From contig CANIPU010000001.1 of assembly GCA_947469485.1 (NCBI GenBank), positions 1 through 64,000 of the forward strand: a stretch of 64,000 nucleotides of DNA, given 5' to 3'. Origin of the DNA: Chitinophagaceae bacterium (GTDB lineage: Bacteria; Bacteroidota; Bacteroidia; Chitinophagales; UBA10324). Numbering within the stretch: the stretch's first letter is position 1; the number at the start of each line of letters is the position of its first letter. Positions 26,643 to 37,800 of this stretch are shown here, one piece after another. Below the pieces are notes generated by a model. The model was not told where the DNA came from and did no database searches. It saw only the letters and a program-made list of their open reading frames with translations. The position numbers were made by a program, and so were the translations under genes.

Positions 26643-27395
26643 ATGTATAAAATTGAATCGAAAAATATAAATCTTTTTTATGGCGATCATCATGCATTGA
26701 AGAACATCAATCTTCAGATGAAAGCCAATACAGTTACAGCGCTTATTGGACCGAGCGGATGTGGCAAATCAACTTATTTGCGTCTTCTTAACAGAATGAA
26801 CGATCTGATTGAGAATGTTCGGATTGAAGGGACGGTAATGATTGACAACAAAGACATTTATGCAAGAGGTATTAAAATTGATGAACTAAGAAAAAAAGTT
26901 GGAATGGTTTTCCAAAAACCAAATCCATTTCCAAAAACTATTTTCGAAAATGTAGCATACGGTTTAAGGGTAAATGGAATAAGTAATAAAAGTTATATAG
27001 AAGAAAGAGTTACACGGTCATTGCAAAATGCTGCACTGTGGGAAGAAGTAAAAGACAAATTAAAGAAAAGCGCATTTGAGCTTTCAGGTGGCCAGCAACA
27101 AAGATTGTGTATAGCGCGTGCATTAGCCATTGAACCTTCAATTGTTTTGATGGATGAACCTGCATCGGCCCTTGACCCTATCAGTACTGCTAAAATTGAA
27201 GAACTGATTTATGAATTAAAAGATAAGTATACCATAGTAATTGTTACACATAACATGCAACAAGCTGCCAGGGTCAGCGACAGAACTGCATTTTTTTATA
27301 TTGGTGAATTAATTGAATTTAATGACACCAAAGAAATCTTTACTAATCCACAAAATCAAAGAACACAGAATTATATAACCGGCCGATTTGGATGA
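26643..27395 (+). CDS. pstB: Phosphate ABC transporter ATP-binding protein
   Basis: A 250-residue ATPase with Walker [10 protein letters not shown] (about 37-45), [22 protein letters not shown] (Q-loop and the PstB-typical NPFP segment), signature [15 protein letters not shown] and Walker [14 protein letters not shown], then the H-loop [13 protein letters not shown]. It drives PstCA import. It is in a tight operon with pstC and pstA and is followed by phoU after 46 bases. Confidence 0.98.
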   Translation: MYKIESKNINLFYGDHHALKNINLQMKANTVTALIGPSGCGKSTYLRLLNRMNDLIENVRIEGTVMIDNKDIYARGIKIDELRKKVGMVFQKPNPFPKTIFENVAYGLRVNGISNKSYIEERVTRSLQNAALWEEVKDKLKKSAFELSGGQQQRLCIARALAIEPSIVLMDEPASALDPISTAKIEELIYELKDKYTIVIVTHNMQQAARVSDRTAFFYIGELIEFNDTKEIFTNPQNQRTQNYITGRFG

Positions 27396-27441
27396 TATGA
27401 TTGCATTCAATTCATTTTACCAATAAAATTGAACTAACACT

Positions 27442-28101
27442 ATGACACATTTAGATGTAGAAATAAAACAGCTTCGGGAAGACATTAAGGAAATGATGAA
27501 TCTAACCTTAGGTCAGATTAGCAAGGTGAAAAATGCATTTTTGTTATTGGATAAAGATCTTGCCCGCGAAATTGTTTTTTACGAGCGCCGGATTAATTCA
27601 CTCGAATTAAAAATTGACCGTGATTGCGAAAACATACTTGCATTATTAAACCCTGTTGCAATTGATTTGCGCTTTGTTCTCGCTTCATTGAAAATAAATT
27701 CATCACTTGAACGAATTGCCGATAATGCTGAAGGGATGGCCAATTATGTAAATGAAATTAAAAACCCTTTTTCAGAAGAGTTAATTAAAAATATTGGACT
27801 TGTTGAAATGTTTAATGTTGCTGAGCAGATGCTAAGTGTTGTTTGCATAGCTTTCGAAACTGAAGACACTGCGATAGCCCATAGCGTTTTTCAAAAAGAT
27901 GAAAAGCTCAATGAATTAAACATGAAAGCCGCTTTAGTCACTGAATTATTTATAAAATCTAATCTCGAAAAAACTCACGAATCGTTGTTTGTTCTTTCAG
28001 CGGTTCGTAAACTTGAAAGAGTTGGTGACATTGCAAAAAACATTGCCGAAGAAATTATATTTTATATTGAAGCAAAAGTTTTAAAACACAAAAAAGATTA
28101 A
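27442..28101 (+). CDS. phoU: Phosphate signalling protein PhoU
   Basis: A 219-residue all-helical protein with two PhoU repeats; ALLNPVAIDLRFVLASLKINSSLERIADNAEGMA in the first and LFVLSAVRKLERVGDIAKNIAEEIIFY in the second carry the ExxxD metal-site pattern. PhoU links PstB activity to the PhoR/PhoB system and represses the Pho regulon under phosphate sufficiency. It closes the pstCAB-phoU operon. No phoB or phoR is present in the window. Confidence 0.97.
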   Translation: MTHLDVEIKQLREDIKEMMNLTLGQISKVKNAFLLLDKDLAREIVFYERRINSLELKIDRDCENILALLNPVAIDLRFVLASLKINSSLERIADNAEGMANYVNEIKNPFSEELIKNIGLVEMFNVAEQMLSVVCIAFETEDTAIAHSVFQKDEKLNELNMKAALVTELFIKSNLEKTHESLFVLSAVRKLERVGDIAKNIAEEIIFYIEAKVLKHKKD

Positions 28102-28146
28102 AATTTCTTTCATTTACATTTGAATTTCTGAAAGAAATTTTTTGGC

Positions 28147-28872
28147 TTGTCAAATATTGCAATCAACACAACACAGAATGTAACCATTGAATACGAACTG
28201 GCATCGGTGCGCGAACGCATAATTGCCTTTTTGATGGATTATTTCATTCTAATAATCAGCATTGTTTTTCTTATTTTTTTATATTCTTCAATCACTGGAG
28301 ATCCTAATACAGATTACTTCATCTATTTTGTTATTGTACCGTTTTATGTTTTTTATTCACTTACATCTGAAATTATTGGCAATGGACAATCATTGGGTAA
28401 AAAAGCATTTGGAATAAAAATCATTAAACTTAACGGTAAGGAACCAACAACAAGTGATTATATAATGCGGTGGGCATTCAGGTTAATTGATATTTATGTT
28501 TCCTTAGGTATGGTAGCCAGTTCATTAATCAGTTCAGGTAATAAGGGGCAACGACTTGGTGATTTGATTGCGAATACTACGATTATTAGATTAAGACCTT
28601 CCCGCACTGTTTCTCTTCGAGAAATTCTGTCAATTAAAACTCTTTTAGAATACAAACCCGTTTATGTAAATGTGCGGTTGATGAAAGAAGAAGAAATGAT
28701 TTTAATAAAACAGGTTATTGATCGATTCGTTAAATACAAGAATAAAGTTCATAAACAAGCTTTAGATAGAATTGCAATAGCAACTGCTCGAAAATTATCA
28801 ATTGAAGAGCCTAAAGACAAGCTTGAATTCCTTAAGACTATATTAAAAGACTTTGTTGTATTGAGCAGGTAA
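28147..28872 (+). CDS. RDD family membrane protein, long form
   Basis: A 241-residue protein. The TTG at 28147 gives MSNIAINTTQNVTIEYELASV, an N-terminus common to this RDD subfamily; no ATG lies near. RERIIAFLMDYFILIISIVF starts the first membrane helix with the conserved Arg and Asp, GNGQSLGKKAFGIKII and GNKGQRLGDLIANTTIIRL follow. The last 80 residues are soluble and charged. The role is unknown; it follows phoU in the same direction after 45 bases, but no phosphate function is implied. Confidence 0.88.
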   Translation: MSNIAINTTQNVTIEYELASVRERIIAFLMDYFILIISIVFLIFLYSSITGDPNTDYFIYFVIVPFYVFYSLTSEIIGNGQSLGKKAFGIKIIKLNGKEPTTSDYIMRWAFRLIDIYVSLGMVASSLISSGNKGQRLGDLIANTTIIRLRPSRTVSLREILSIKTLLEYKPVYVNVRLMKEEEMILIKQVIDRFVKYKNKVHKQALDRIAIATARKLSIEEPKDKLEFLKTILKDFVVLSR

Positions 28873-28922
28873 TTAAATACTTATTGAAAAAAAATCTATT
28901 ATAAATAAATAAATTAAACCTA

Positions 28923-29312
28923 CTAAATATTAGCTATGATTTTAGCAGCAACAGCGGCCAGTTCATCCTGCGAAGGCTTCAGTTTAGGCCGGGTGAAATT
29001 GATATCGTCCACTGTGTTAAGCGGAACCAGGTGAACATGAGCATGAGGCACTTCAAGACCAATAACAGCCACACCAATGCGCAGGCAAGGAACTGCTTTC
29101 TCAATTGCAGGTGCAATTTGTTTGGCAAACAACATTAAGCCTGCAAGTGTTTTATCATCGAGCGAAAAAATATAATCCACTTCCTTTTTCGGAATCACCA
29201 GTGTGTGCCCCATAGCAAGTGGCATAATATCCAGAAAGGCAATAAACTCTTCCGTTTCGGCTATTTTGTGACAAGGTATATCACCTGCTATTATTTTAGA
29301 AAAAATGGTCAT
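28923..29312 (-). CDS. HIT family nucleotide hydrolase
   Basis: A 129-residue protein with the histidine triad HAHVHLVPL near residue 92 and FSKIIAGDIPCHKIAE at the N-terminus. This is the HinT-like branch, which hydrolyses nucleoside phosphoramidates and similar adenylates. Length is normal. It lies downstream of greA on the same strand, separated by a 101-base repeat-bearing gap. Confidence 0.94.
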   Translation of the reverse strand: MTIFSKIIAGDIPCHKIAETEEFIAFLDIMPLAMGHTLVIPKKEVDYIFSLDDKTLAGLMLFAKQIAPAIEKAVPCLRIGVAVIGLEVPHAHVHLVPLNTVDDINFTRPKLKPSQDELAAVAAKIIANI

Positions 29313-29332
29313 GAAATAATTGCAGGTTCGTG

Positions 29333-29413
29333 GTTTCGGGTTTCGGGTTCTTGTATTTACTAACTACTTGTATTTACACGCAGCTTACTTGCTACTTACT
29401 TGCTGCTTACTTA
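29333..29413. repeat. Short tandem repeats between the HIT gene and greA
   Basis: Two TTCGGGT heptamers (29333 onward), two copies of TTGTATTTAC, and three adjacent units of an 11-mer beginning CTTACTTGCT (29384-29413) fill the gap. No gene or hairpin explains them; they look like slippage products. Confidence 0.6.
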
Positions 29414-29887
29414 TTAAAAAGTTATTTCAATAATTTCCATTTTCATTTTACCGTTCGGAACGGTAATCTCCACCACTTCGCCCACAATCTTTCCAAGTAA
29501 ACCCTGACCGATTGGCGAGCCAACCGAAATTTTCCCGATTTTAATATCTGCTTCCTTTTCGGAAACCAGCGTAAAATGATGATGTGATTTTGTGCCTATA
29601 TTTTTCACTTTCACTTTTGAAAGAATCATTACCTTGCTGTTATCCATTTTACTTACATCAATCAGCTTGGAATTAGCAAGCGTGGTTTCCAACTGATTTA
29701 TCTTCATCTCCAGCATTCCCTGCGCATCCTTGGCAGCATCATATTCAGCATTTTCTGAAAGATCACCTTTATCCCTCGCATCAGAAATAGCTTTAGAAAT
29801 TTCAGCACGCCCCTTTGTTCTTAATTCTATAATTTCTTTTTTCAGTTTGTCAAGACCTTCCTGAGTAAAATAGTGTGTTTCCGACAT
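29414..29887 (-). CDS. greA: Transcription elongation factor GreA
   Basis: A 157-residue protein with the N-terminal coiled coil (YFTQEGLDKLKKEIIELRTK, then ISDARDKGDLSENAEYDAAKD with the acidic tip residues) and the C-terminal FKBP-like domain (SVGSPIGQGLLGKIVGEVVEI). It binds the RNA polymerase secondary channel and stimulates cleavage of backtracked transcripts. Length is typical. A strong terminator of the upstream operon separates it from the PorV/PorQ gene. Confidence 0.97.
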   Translation of the reverse strand: MSETHYFTQEGLDKLKKEIIELRTKGRAEISKAISDARDKGDLSENAEYDAAKDAQGMLEMKINQLETTLANSKLIDVSKMDNSKVMILSKVKVKNIGTKSHHHFTLVSEKEADIKIGKISVGSPIGQGLLGKIVGEVVEITVPNGKMKMEIIEITF

Positions 29888-29905
29888 TTTGTTTGGTTAT
29901 TGATT

Positions 29906-29943
29906 AAAAAAAAGAAAACGCTTCAGTTTTATCTGAAGCGTTT
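29906..29943 (-). terminator. Rho-independent terminator of the TonB/PorV operon
   Basis: An 11- to 12-bp stem AAAACGCTTCAG/CTGAAGCGTTT with a six-base loop, followed on the minus strand by an uninterrupted U-run. It lies directly downstream of the PorV/PorQ gene and upstream of greA. Confidence 0.9.
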
Positions 29944-29968
29944 GATTGCTTTTTATGTTGGTACAAAT

Positions 29969-31045
29969 TTACAAATTAATTCGAGCCCCCAAAGTATGGG
30001 TTCCGCCCCAAGGGTTTGAAGCGCGATAAGAATAATCAAGACCAATAGTTGGCCCGTTCTTTTTCATTGGCAATTCAAAAGTAAATCCTGCGGCCAAGCC
30101 TGTATATGCATTCGTACGGGTGGTTTCGTCGAGCAAACCAGCCTCGTAGTTGTAACCAACACGAACCATGAACTGATCTAACAACGAATACTCCAATCCG
30201 GCGCCAATATTATCACGCTGAAATGAGTGTGATGTAAAGTTAGCGGCAACTGTTAAACGATGAGTTGATTTTACAGTATCACCTTCAATTCTCTTTCCGA
30301 AATGTATATCGTATGATGCTCCGATGTTTAACAAAGAAGGCAACTCAAATTGCTGTGACCTTTGCGAAACAGTTAACTGATAATCACCTTCAGCAGCGTT
30401 GCCTTTATATGAAAGAGCATCTCCCTGAAATTTAAGAGGAGTTCCTATGTTGCGAAGTGAAATTCCAAATTTAACACGGTCTTCATATTTTTTATCGCCG
30501 GTTTTATACTGAACACCTGCGTCAAATGAAAGTCCAGCAGCTTTTGCATCAGCAATGCTTTCAGTAATGGTTCGAACCACAATACCACCGAAAATACTAT
30601 TCGAAAAACTCTTAGCGTAAGCGAGTCCCAGGTTCAAAAACTGAGGATGAAAATTTCCCAATCCGCCTTCCGGAAGATTTACAGTAGTAACCATAATATC
30701 TCCGAAACTCATTGCCATTAAATCAATGCCTAACACTCCACCAGATTTTCCCAATGCCTGACTGAAACCAAAAGCATTAATGTTAATTCCGGTTCCTTTT
30801 AAATAAATAGAATGTGCAAATAGCACTTCTGTTTTCTGAGTGAAAGCCAAACCTGCAACATTCAGATTCATTGACTCTAATCCACGAACACTGCCGGTAT
30901 TTAAACCATGCCAGCCACTGCTTCTCGCCCATGGGTTTATTAGCAATTCGTACGCACCTGCCTGTCCTGCGCGATCTTTATTCCCAGCATATGCCGAAAG
31001 CATACTAACCAATAAAGTCAAAGTTAAAATCGATATTTTTTTCAT
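29969..31045 (-). CDS. PorV/PorQ family outer-membrane protein
   Basis: A 358-residue barrel with a signal peptide (MKKISILTLTLLVSMLSAYA) and the family features GAYELLINPWARSSGWHGLN, SVRGLESMNLNVAGLAF and repeated barrel strands ending in GARINL. PorV carries T9SS cargo from the translocon to the attachment complex; PorQ-like proteins have related jobs. It is the last gene of a three-gene operon with a TonB receptor and a giant exported protein, so it may be a dedicated shuttle or anchor for that protein. That link is inferred from gene order. Confidence 0.85.
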   Translation of the reverse strand: MKKISILTLTLLVSMLSAYAGNKDRAGQAGAYELLINPWARSSGWHGLNTGSVRGLESMNLNVAGLAFTQKTEVLFAHSIYLKGTGININAFGFSQALGKSGGVLGIDLMAMSFGDIMVTTVNLPEGGLGNFHPQFLNLGLAYAKSFSNSIFGGIVVRTITESIADAKAAGLSFDAGVQYKTGDKKYEDRVKFGISLRNIGTPLKFQGDALSYKGNAAEGDYQLTVSQRSQQFELPSLLNIGASYDIHFGKRIEGDTVKSTHRLTVAANFTSHSFQRDNIGAGLEYSLLDQFMVRVGYNYEAGLLDETTRTNAYTGLAAGFTFELPMKKNGPTIGLDYSYRASNPWGGTHTLGARINL

Positions 31046-31078
31046 TTCCTTTTTTTTGGATTTGATTAATGTTAAATT

Positions 31079-34000
31079 TTAGAAGCTGTCGAAATCTGCT
31101 GGTCGCATGATGCCAAACCACTTTAATGTTTTTTCACCTAATTCGCCTGCATTAATGTGAACTATATAAACACCACTAGAAACAGGTACTCCCACATTGT
31201 TTTTTAAATCCCAGTCTAAAGAAGTAATTGTCGCATCGTCGCGTTCAAATCTGCGAATTAGAATTCCATCAATACTGAATATTGAAATGGTACACTTCTG
31301 AGGAAGGTTGGTAATCTTTACACGATTATCGGTCTGACTGCTTTCATATCCGCTATAAGCGTAGTATGGATTAGGAACTATGTTAATTGTATCTAAAGCA
31401 TTTTTAGCGGTAGTTGCATCACCCTTAATTGCTGCAAGGTCTTTTGTGTTAAAAGTATATCTTGGATATCCTCCGTTTGTTTCACCATTACCTGTATGGA
31501 AAAGAGAGTATGACTTATTAACCCATATAAAGATGGTGGTTTCAGTTGGAATTAATCCTTCTGCAAAAGATTTGAGTTTAAAGCCGGGAGCAAGCAATGG
31601 CATACTAACCCATGAAATTTTCTTATAAGTATTTGTCGCAACAATCGGATTTAAATCACCTTGTGAATTAAGGGCGAGGTTATCACGGAAATAAGCATCT
31701 TCATCATAACGGGTCTTAGCAATATAGATGTAATGACGACCTCCCAATGAAATCTCTCCGGTTGATGAGAAATAATTAGAAGTCGGATTCCAAATCATAT
31801 CAGCACCATTTTCTCCGATGTTTCTTGAATCTTCAGAGAACATAATGTTAAGTCTCATTCCGGTTTCAAGATCAATTGCGTAACCCGGGAAATACGAATA
31901 TCCTTTAGAAAACGGATCAGTTGCGCTTATTGTTTGGTATGTGCCATCTAAATTTAAAGATCCATGATTACGAATACTCATTTTTGGAGCAAGACCTTCA
32001 GCCAAAGTTTTTTCAGGTTGAGCTTCCAAAACAAGGCAGTGGGTCCACTTTGTTTTATCTGAAGTAAACACAATTTTAACACTTGGTAAACTATCAAGTC
32101 TGTTTTGAATACGGGTTGAAGAGTTAGCCCAAATTGGTCCCCAGTCAGCATCCTGAGAACAAAGTCGGTATGGAGCCCAGGTTCTGTCAACAATGTTTTC
32201 AAAAAACTGGTTGTCATCGTCGCCAACATAATCCGGATGCTCTGCATTTGTAGTATTAAATGTTCCGGCACGAATCCAGTTTAAATCATCTTCTCCTTCC
32301 TGATCAGGCACACCACTTAACCAGGTTGTTTGCGGTTCTTCAAATGTTATTGAAGACTCAATGAATCCATTATTATCACTTGTGTTATTACTACCCGGAT
32401 TTCTAACTTGTTTTACATAAACTGACAATCCCCAATCAGGAATCATTTGTTCATTGGCAACATTAATTGTTGTATCACTATAAATAACATCTCCGTTTGT
32501 AAGATCAGTTAATTTCCAATAGGTGCTTGTGTCTTTCATAATGTTTGCAGAAGAAACAGAATCAATAAGAGTCAATTCAAAATCAAAAGCAGGAACATTT
32601 TTAGGATCAATAACTTTAACTCCAACAGGACCGCTACCGCCAATGTATTCAACACGGGCATCAAATCCGTTTGCTAAAATATTTGCTATTGAATTCTCAG
32701 TTATATCAAGTTTCAATCCTCCGTTTCCTCTACCTTCTTCACGAATAATCTGAGGGCCATCTCCGTATTCAGAATTTGTAATTAATCCATTGTATTCAGG
32801 TGATGGAATGTGTGGAATTGCAGTATAAATTTTTGTGTTCTTTCTACCTTGTAAATATTTTGTTTTTTGATTTGCAGAACCATTATAAGCATATGATACA
32901 ACCATGTAAAAATATTTCTTATGGTTTACCAATCGTTTGTCGCCACTGGCAAAAGCATCATTTACAAATTCGAAGGAATGCTGAACACCTAAATTTGCAC
33001 CATCTACTTTTAAGGTTGGCACATCAGTTTCTAATGTTGGATCGTAAGTAAAATTTACAATTTTGGTAACACCGTCTTTAATATCACATTGAGCTACTAA
33101 ACGGGATTTTGATGGATCACCCAATTCCTGAGCACTTACCTGAGTATTTAATAACTGGAATACCTGATATCCCTGAAATGCGTAGATTGAATCAGGATCA
33201 CCGACAGCAACCAGTATTGGGTCAGAATCTTTGTACTTTTCAATGTCCTTACTAAAAGTATTAATCAAATTGAAAATTAAAGTTTTATCCAACTCAACAA
33301 TCTTTACATCAGGCGCTTTTGGTCCATCAAGAATTTTAAAATTTGAATCGAATAATGCCTGTGCTTTATCATCAGCTGTTTGTAATAAATTAAAACTTGG
33401 GCATGGATAAGTTCCAACAGGTGGTCGAACCCACACAACGCCAATAATTATTTCGTTGCTTGCGCCTGGTAAAAGTTTAAATGCACCAGATGATTGAACA
33501 AAACGACGATCTGCTGCTGTGTTATTCTCTGCGCATTCTGACCATCCGCTTGGATCATTTGGTACACCAGGGAATACATACTTGGTTGGCACTGATCCGC
33601 CATATGCATTTCCACCCTCAGTATATGGGGTTCCATCTTTCCATGAACCAGACAGATATCCATAGAAATGAGAAGCATTTTCAGGATTTCCTCTTACTGT
33701 AAAGTCATTGTCATAATATAAAAAGGACGACATACCGAGTTCATCTCCATTTTCATCTAAAGGTCCTTTGAAATAATCAATTCCTAATAACGGTGGTTGG
33801 TCTCCGTAACCAACCGGGCATGGCTGATCATTTGCATCAGAATTATAAATTATTCCTAATCCTCTTGAAGTATCGCAACCAATATAATCATCAGTATAAC
33901 ATCCTAAATCAGGATCGGCCCATTGCCCCATATATACCGAATCAAGTGTTGTTGTCGCTTTATTTAATAGAACATACTTATAGAATGTCATATTGTCGAT

Positions 34001-34801
34001 TTCATCGGTTGTCTTAAATGCAAATGCAAGTGTTTGAATTTCCATTCCAATTGCCTGCCCTCCTGTTTCAGTATGAATATTTCCTTTATCATTATAAACC
34101 CACCAGATCATTTGGTCAGCATAGTTCTGAAATGATGAATTGATAACAGGAAAATCACCATAAACAGGATCATATTCACCGTTGTTATCATAATCGAAAA
34201 ACGGAGCAAGATCTCTGTTTCCAACTAGTTGATTGTTTGGGTTATTCTTAGCTGGCCAATCTAAAATATTTGACGGAATGCTACTCGGATCCCAAGTGGA
34301 AACTCCCGGAATTGTAAAATGAGTTCTGAACTCATCAATTTCAGAACCTAAAACCTGCCATTGTCTGTCAAAATCAGTACAGGTTGTTTGATCAACCTCT
34401 CCATTTGCATCAAGAGGTCCCGGAAAAAAATCATTCCCCGATTGACGGTAAGTTGCAGCAGCAACCTTTAATTGCCCTCCTAAATCAATTCCTCCAATCC
34501 AAACAGCACCTGCAAATAATGAACTTACTCTAGGGTCGGTACTTCCGACAGGAACTTTTGGAACCTCATATTTTGCGTCATCATTCAAGTCCCACCACAT
34601 ATCACCTCCATTCATCAATCTTGCACGAACATTATTAATGTTCATGTCAATTTGAGAGGTAGCTGGTTTACAATCCCCGGCTTCAATTTTATGAGATTGC
34701 TCAAGTTTTTGAGGCAGCCCTATGTTTTTGTATGCGCTTGAAGTTGTTGCAATTGCAATGAATACTGTTGCAAGAGCTAGCGATGAAGTAAATTTTTTCA
34801 T
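31079..34801 (-). CDS. Giant exported protein with C-terminal FlgD/T9SS-like domain
   Basis: A 1240-residue secreted protein. The ATG at 34801 gives MKKFTSSLALATVFIAIATTSSA; an ATG at 34807 is also possible. The body (about 50-1130) is rich in Asp, Gly and Asn and in segments such as GAVWIGGIDLGGQLKVAA and DFFPGPLDANGEVD, typical of large Bacteroidota surface proteins without assigned enzyme function. The last about 100 residues (NIVPNPYYAYSGYES ... LDWDLKNNVGVPVSSGVYIVHINAGELGEKTLKWFGIM) form a FlgD-Ig-like domain like those that end T9SS substrates. It sits between a TonB receptor and a PorV/PorQ gene, 17 bases from the former. Function unknown. Confidence 0.85.
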   Translation of the reverse strand: MKKFTSSLALATVFIAIATTSSAYKNIGLPQKLEQSHKIEAGDCKPATSQIDMNINNVRARLMNGGDMWWDLNDDAKYEVPKVPVGSTDPRVSSLFAGAVWIGGIDLGGQLKVAAATYRQSGNDFFPGPLDANGEVDQTTCTDFDRQWQVLGSEIDEFRTHFTIPGVSTWDPSSIPSNILDWPAKNNPNNQLVGNRDLAPFFDYDNNGEYDPVYGDFPVINSSFQNYADQMIWWVYNDKGNIHTETGGQAIGMEIQTLAFAFKTTDEIDNMTFYKYVLLNKATTTLDSVYMGQWADPDLGCYTDDYIGCDTSRGLGIIYNSDANDQPCPVGYGDQPPLLGIDYFKGPLDENGDELGMSSFLYYDNDFTVRGNPENASHFYGYLSGSWKDGTPYTEGGNAYGGSVPTKYVFPGVPNDPSGWSECAENNTAADRRFVQSSGAFKLLPGASNEIIIGVVWVRPPVGTYPCPSFNLLQTADDKAQALFDSNFKILDGPKAPDVKIVELDKTLIFNLINTFSKDIEKYKDSDPILVAVGDPDSIYAFQGYQVFQLLNTQVSAQELGDPSKSRLVAQCDIKDGVTKIVNFTYDPTLETDVPTLKVDGANLGVQHSFEFVNDAFASGDKRLVNHKKYFYMVVSYAYNGSANQKTKYLQGRKNTKIYTAIPHIPSPEYNGLITNSEYGDGPQIIREEGRGNGGLKLDITENSIANILANGFDARVEYIGGSGPVGVKVIDPKNVPAFDFELTLIDSVSSANIMKDTSTYWKLTDLTNGDVIYSDTTINVANEQMIPDWGLSVYVKQVRNPGSNNTSDNNGFIESSITFEEPQTTWLSGVPDQEGEDDLNWIRAGTFNTTNAEHPDYVGDDDNQFFENIVDRTWAPYRLCSQDADWGPIWANSSTRIQNRLDSLPSVKIVFTSDKTKWTHCLVLEAQPEKTLAEGLAPKMSIRNHGSLNLDGTYQTISATDPFSKGYSYFPGYAIDLETGMRLNIMFSEDSRNIGENGADMIWNPTSNYFSSTGEISLGGRHYIYIAKTRYDEDAYFRDNLALNSQGDLNPIVATNTYKKISWVSMPLLAPGFKLKSFAEGLIPTETTIFIWVNKSYSLFHTGNGETNGGYPRYTFNTKDLAAIKGDATTAKNALDTINIVPNPYYAYSGYESSQTDNRVKITNLPQKCTISIFSIDGILIRRFERDDATITSLDWDLKNNVGVPVSSGVYIVHINAGELGEKTLKWFGIMRPADFDSF

Positions 34802-34823
34802 AAACATTATTTCTTTTTCTTAA

Positions 34824-37800
34824 TTAGAAATCAAATGATAAACCACAACGAATTCTACGAGGTAGAGTGTAATTGCCCGGATTATTTATTCTTATTGAGT
34901 ACTGATCTAAAAATGCTTCCTGATTTAATTGTGTTTCTAACGATTGCTGGCCAATAGCTGAAGATAAATAACCATCATCATCAGGATTTCCCGTATAAGG
35001 ATAAACGCTTAGTACATTCTTAGTATTCAAAGCATTTTCAATAAGTATATAACCATTTATATAAAACGGATTATTATCATTTCCAGCTTTTCCAATTCTG
35101 AAATCTTTATCAATTTTCAAATCAATTCTGAAAGTCCATGGCAATCGAGCACCATTCAATGTTCCTTTTAAAGTTGATTGAGTTGCAACTCCGGAAAGTC
35201 CTGCAGGTGTTGCATTACTCTGGCGAGTATATGGTGTACCTGATCCACCTGTGAAAATTACATCAAGACCTGAGTTTGCTAAAATCGGAGTATTATTTTT
35301 TCCAACTATAGGACCATTGTATTTATCACCCTCTCCATAGCGATAATCAAATGTGGTTGAAATAGTGTGTCTTTGATCATAGTTTAATGGGGTAATTGTT
35401 TTTAAACTTGGATTTGTTTCATTTATTAAACCACCGGAAGAACTTTGGTCAGAACCTGTTCCATCAGCAAACTGCAAAGTGTAATTTACTTCCATGCGTA
35501 TATTGTTAGTACGACGCATTTCATAGGAAACCAAAAATGATTTAGCTGTACCAAAATCTTCGTTGCCATAGGTTGAATAATCTGTAGGGTATGAATAAAA
35601 ATACTTTTTAATCTGCACCTGATTTTTAAACTCACGATAAATACCGGATATAGAAAGAGAAGAATTTTTTCCTAATGCTTGTTCAAATCCAACCTGGTAA
35701 TCAATAGTTTTTTCAGGTTTTAAATTTGGATTTTGCAATGTTGAGTTAACAGCAATTGATTGAAGGAAATAATAGTTAAAAGGATTTCCACGATTTGCTG
35801 TTGGGCGTTGTGACAAAACATCATAATGCGCAAAGAACAATGCAACATCACTTATCGGGAATGAAAAAGCAATACGAGGCATTAAAGTATATTGAGGATC
35901 ATAATCTTTAAACGCATCAGGTGTTACAATCAGGCTATCTGTATTTGAGCTTGTTAGGTACGGAGCAATTTTACCTGTTGATGTAGCCAACGCAATCACC
36001 TGAGGGTTTGAAACTTCAGTTCCATCAGCATTATACCAAGTATTACCGCTTCTATATCCAACAATTTCCTTTGGATCTGTCGGGTTATCTACATAAACAA
36101 CATAATCGGTTCCGATAGATGATGGATGAGTTATTTCAGCACCATTTATTTCTGTAACCTCAGAGGCAGTTCTTGCCGGATATAAAAGATATGGATCCTT
36201 TAATACTTTCTGATTTGCATCATAATAATCAACCCTTAAACCAATGTTGAAAATCAAATCTTTAAAATTGAATTTATCCTGAATATATCCAGCAACATAT
36301 GTTGGACGATAGGCGCCGATTTTACGAGGGTAAAAATCGTCTTCTGGATTTTTCTTAAAGAAGTCATCAAAACTTGGTTGCTTCTTTAAAACATTTCCTA
36401 AATAATCGAAACCATAATAGCTTACATAAGCACTTCCATTATTGAATAATTCATCAGGACTAAACATATCCAAGGAAAGTGTTGAAGGGTCTAGTTCATC
36501 TATATTGATATAATCGGTTCCACGAGGGTCTAATCCTAATTTTGATCTAAGGTTTAAATCAAAATACGCCTGATCGTTACCAACTAAACGATTGTAATTA
36601 ATTGTATCCTGAAAAATTCCAAATTCATCATAAACTAAGATTGGATTACGGGTATCAAGATTTAAAATATGTTTATTAGTTAATTGTCTTGCCAACCCCC
36701 ATAATCCAATTGGCGCAACTGTATATGCACGGTCGGCACGCTGTTCGTATTCAATTCCAAATTCAATTGCATGACGATTTTTTTCGCCTTTAACCTTTGA
36801 TGGACGAACAATATCAACTGAACTATAAAAAGCAAGGCGATACTGATCATTATTTGTACGACCAAATGTTCCAATTGGAGATCCGGTATTTCCCCACATT
36901 GAATAAACTGAAGAAGGTCCGTCTCCATTTAATAATCCTCCTCCTGAAGAAATATCAGATAAAGAAGAATAATATAAAAACTGATTATCAGGACTTGCAT
37001 CCTGCAAACCATAAACCCCATCAATTGGGTTACTACCTGCAAGTTGATAATACTGCTTGGTATAATTTCCCATTAAACTATTTTCAGATCCAGGTGTAAA
37101 AGTTACCAGAGTATCTCTATAACCAGCTAGTACTAATCCGCTATAAATCTTAGGAACTCCATTTTCCCAAACTGTGTCTTGACTTGGGAAATAAACCGGA
37201 GTACGATAAGTCTTGAAATTTCCAATATGTCCATATTTAAAAGCATCAAATCCTTTATCCTTATCTTCAAATTTTCTTAAGAATTTGCTATAATCAACCT
37301 GTATGCTGTAATAAGCATTTTGAAACACAGAAGCTGTTTTTTCTGATTCAGTTTTACCATCAGCAGTATTCTTCGTTGATCCAAATCGCTGGGTGAATCT
37401 GACAAAACCACGATAAGTTAAATCCTGATAAAAAGGTGCAGTTTCGGGTGTAAATATCTGATTAGTAAATCCATTAGAAAGAAACTGGGAATAGTTTGCA
37501 TTTCCACCAAAAGTTATGTTAATGAACTTGTTTAATTTATAATCAATTTTAAGGGACATACGATAATTATTATCGTTGGCGTTTTGCATAGCTTTAATTT
37601 GTTCCAAATCATTTTTTGTAATGAAAGAAGCATTTGTCACAAAGCCTTGTCCAATTGCTGATGGTCTTAATGGATTTTCTTGCAAATATGCTAACACACT
37701 ATCTTTTGCTTTCCAATTCCCAACAGCTGATGGATCGCCATCTAAATTTCCTTCATATTCAGCTGACAAGAAAAAACCGAGTTTTGCATCTGATGAATCC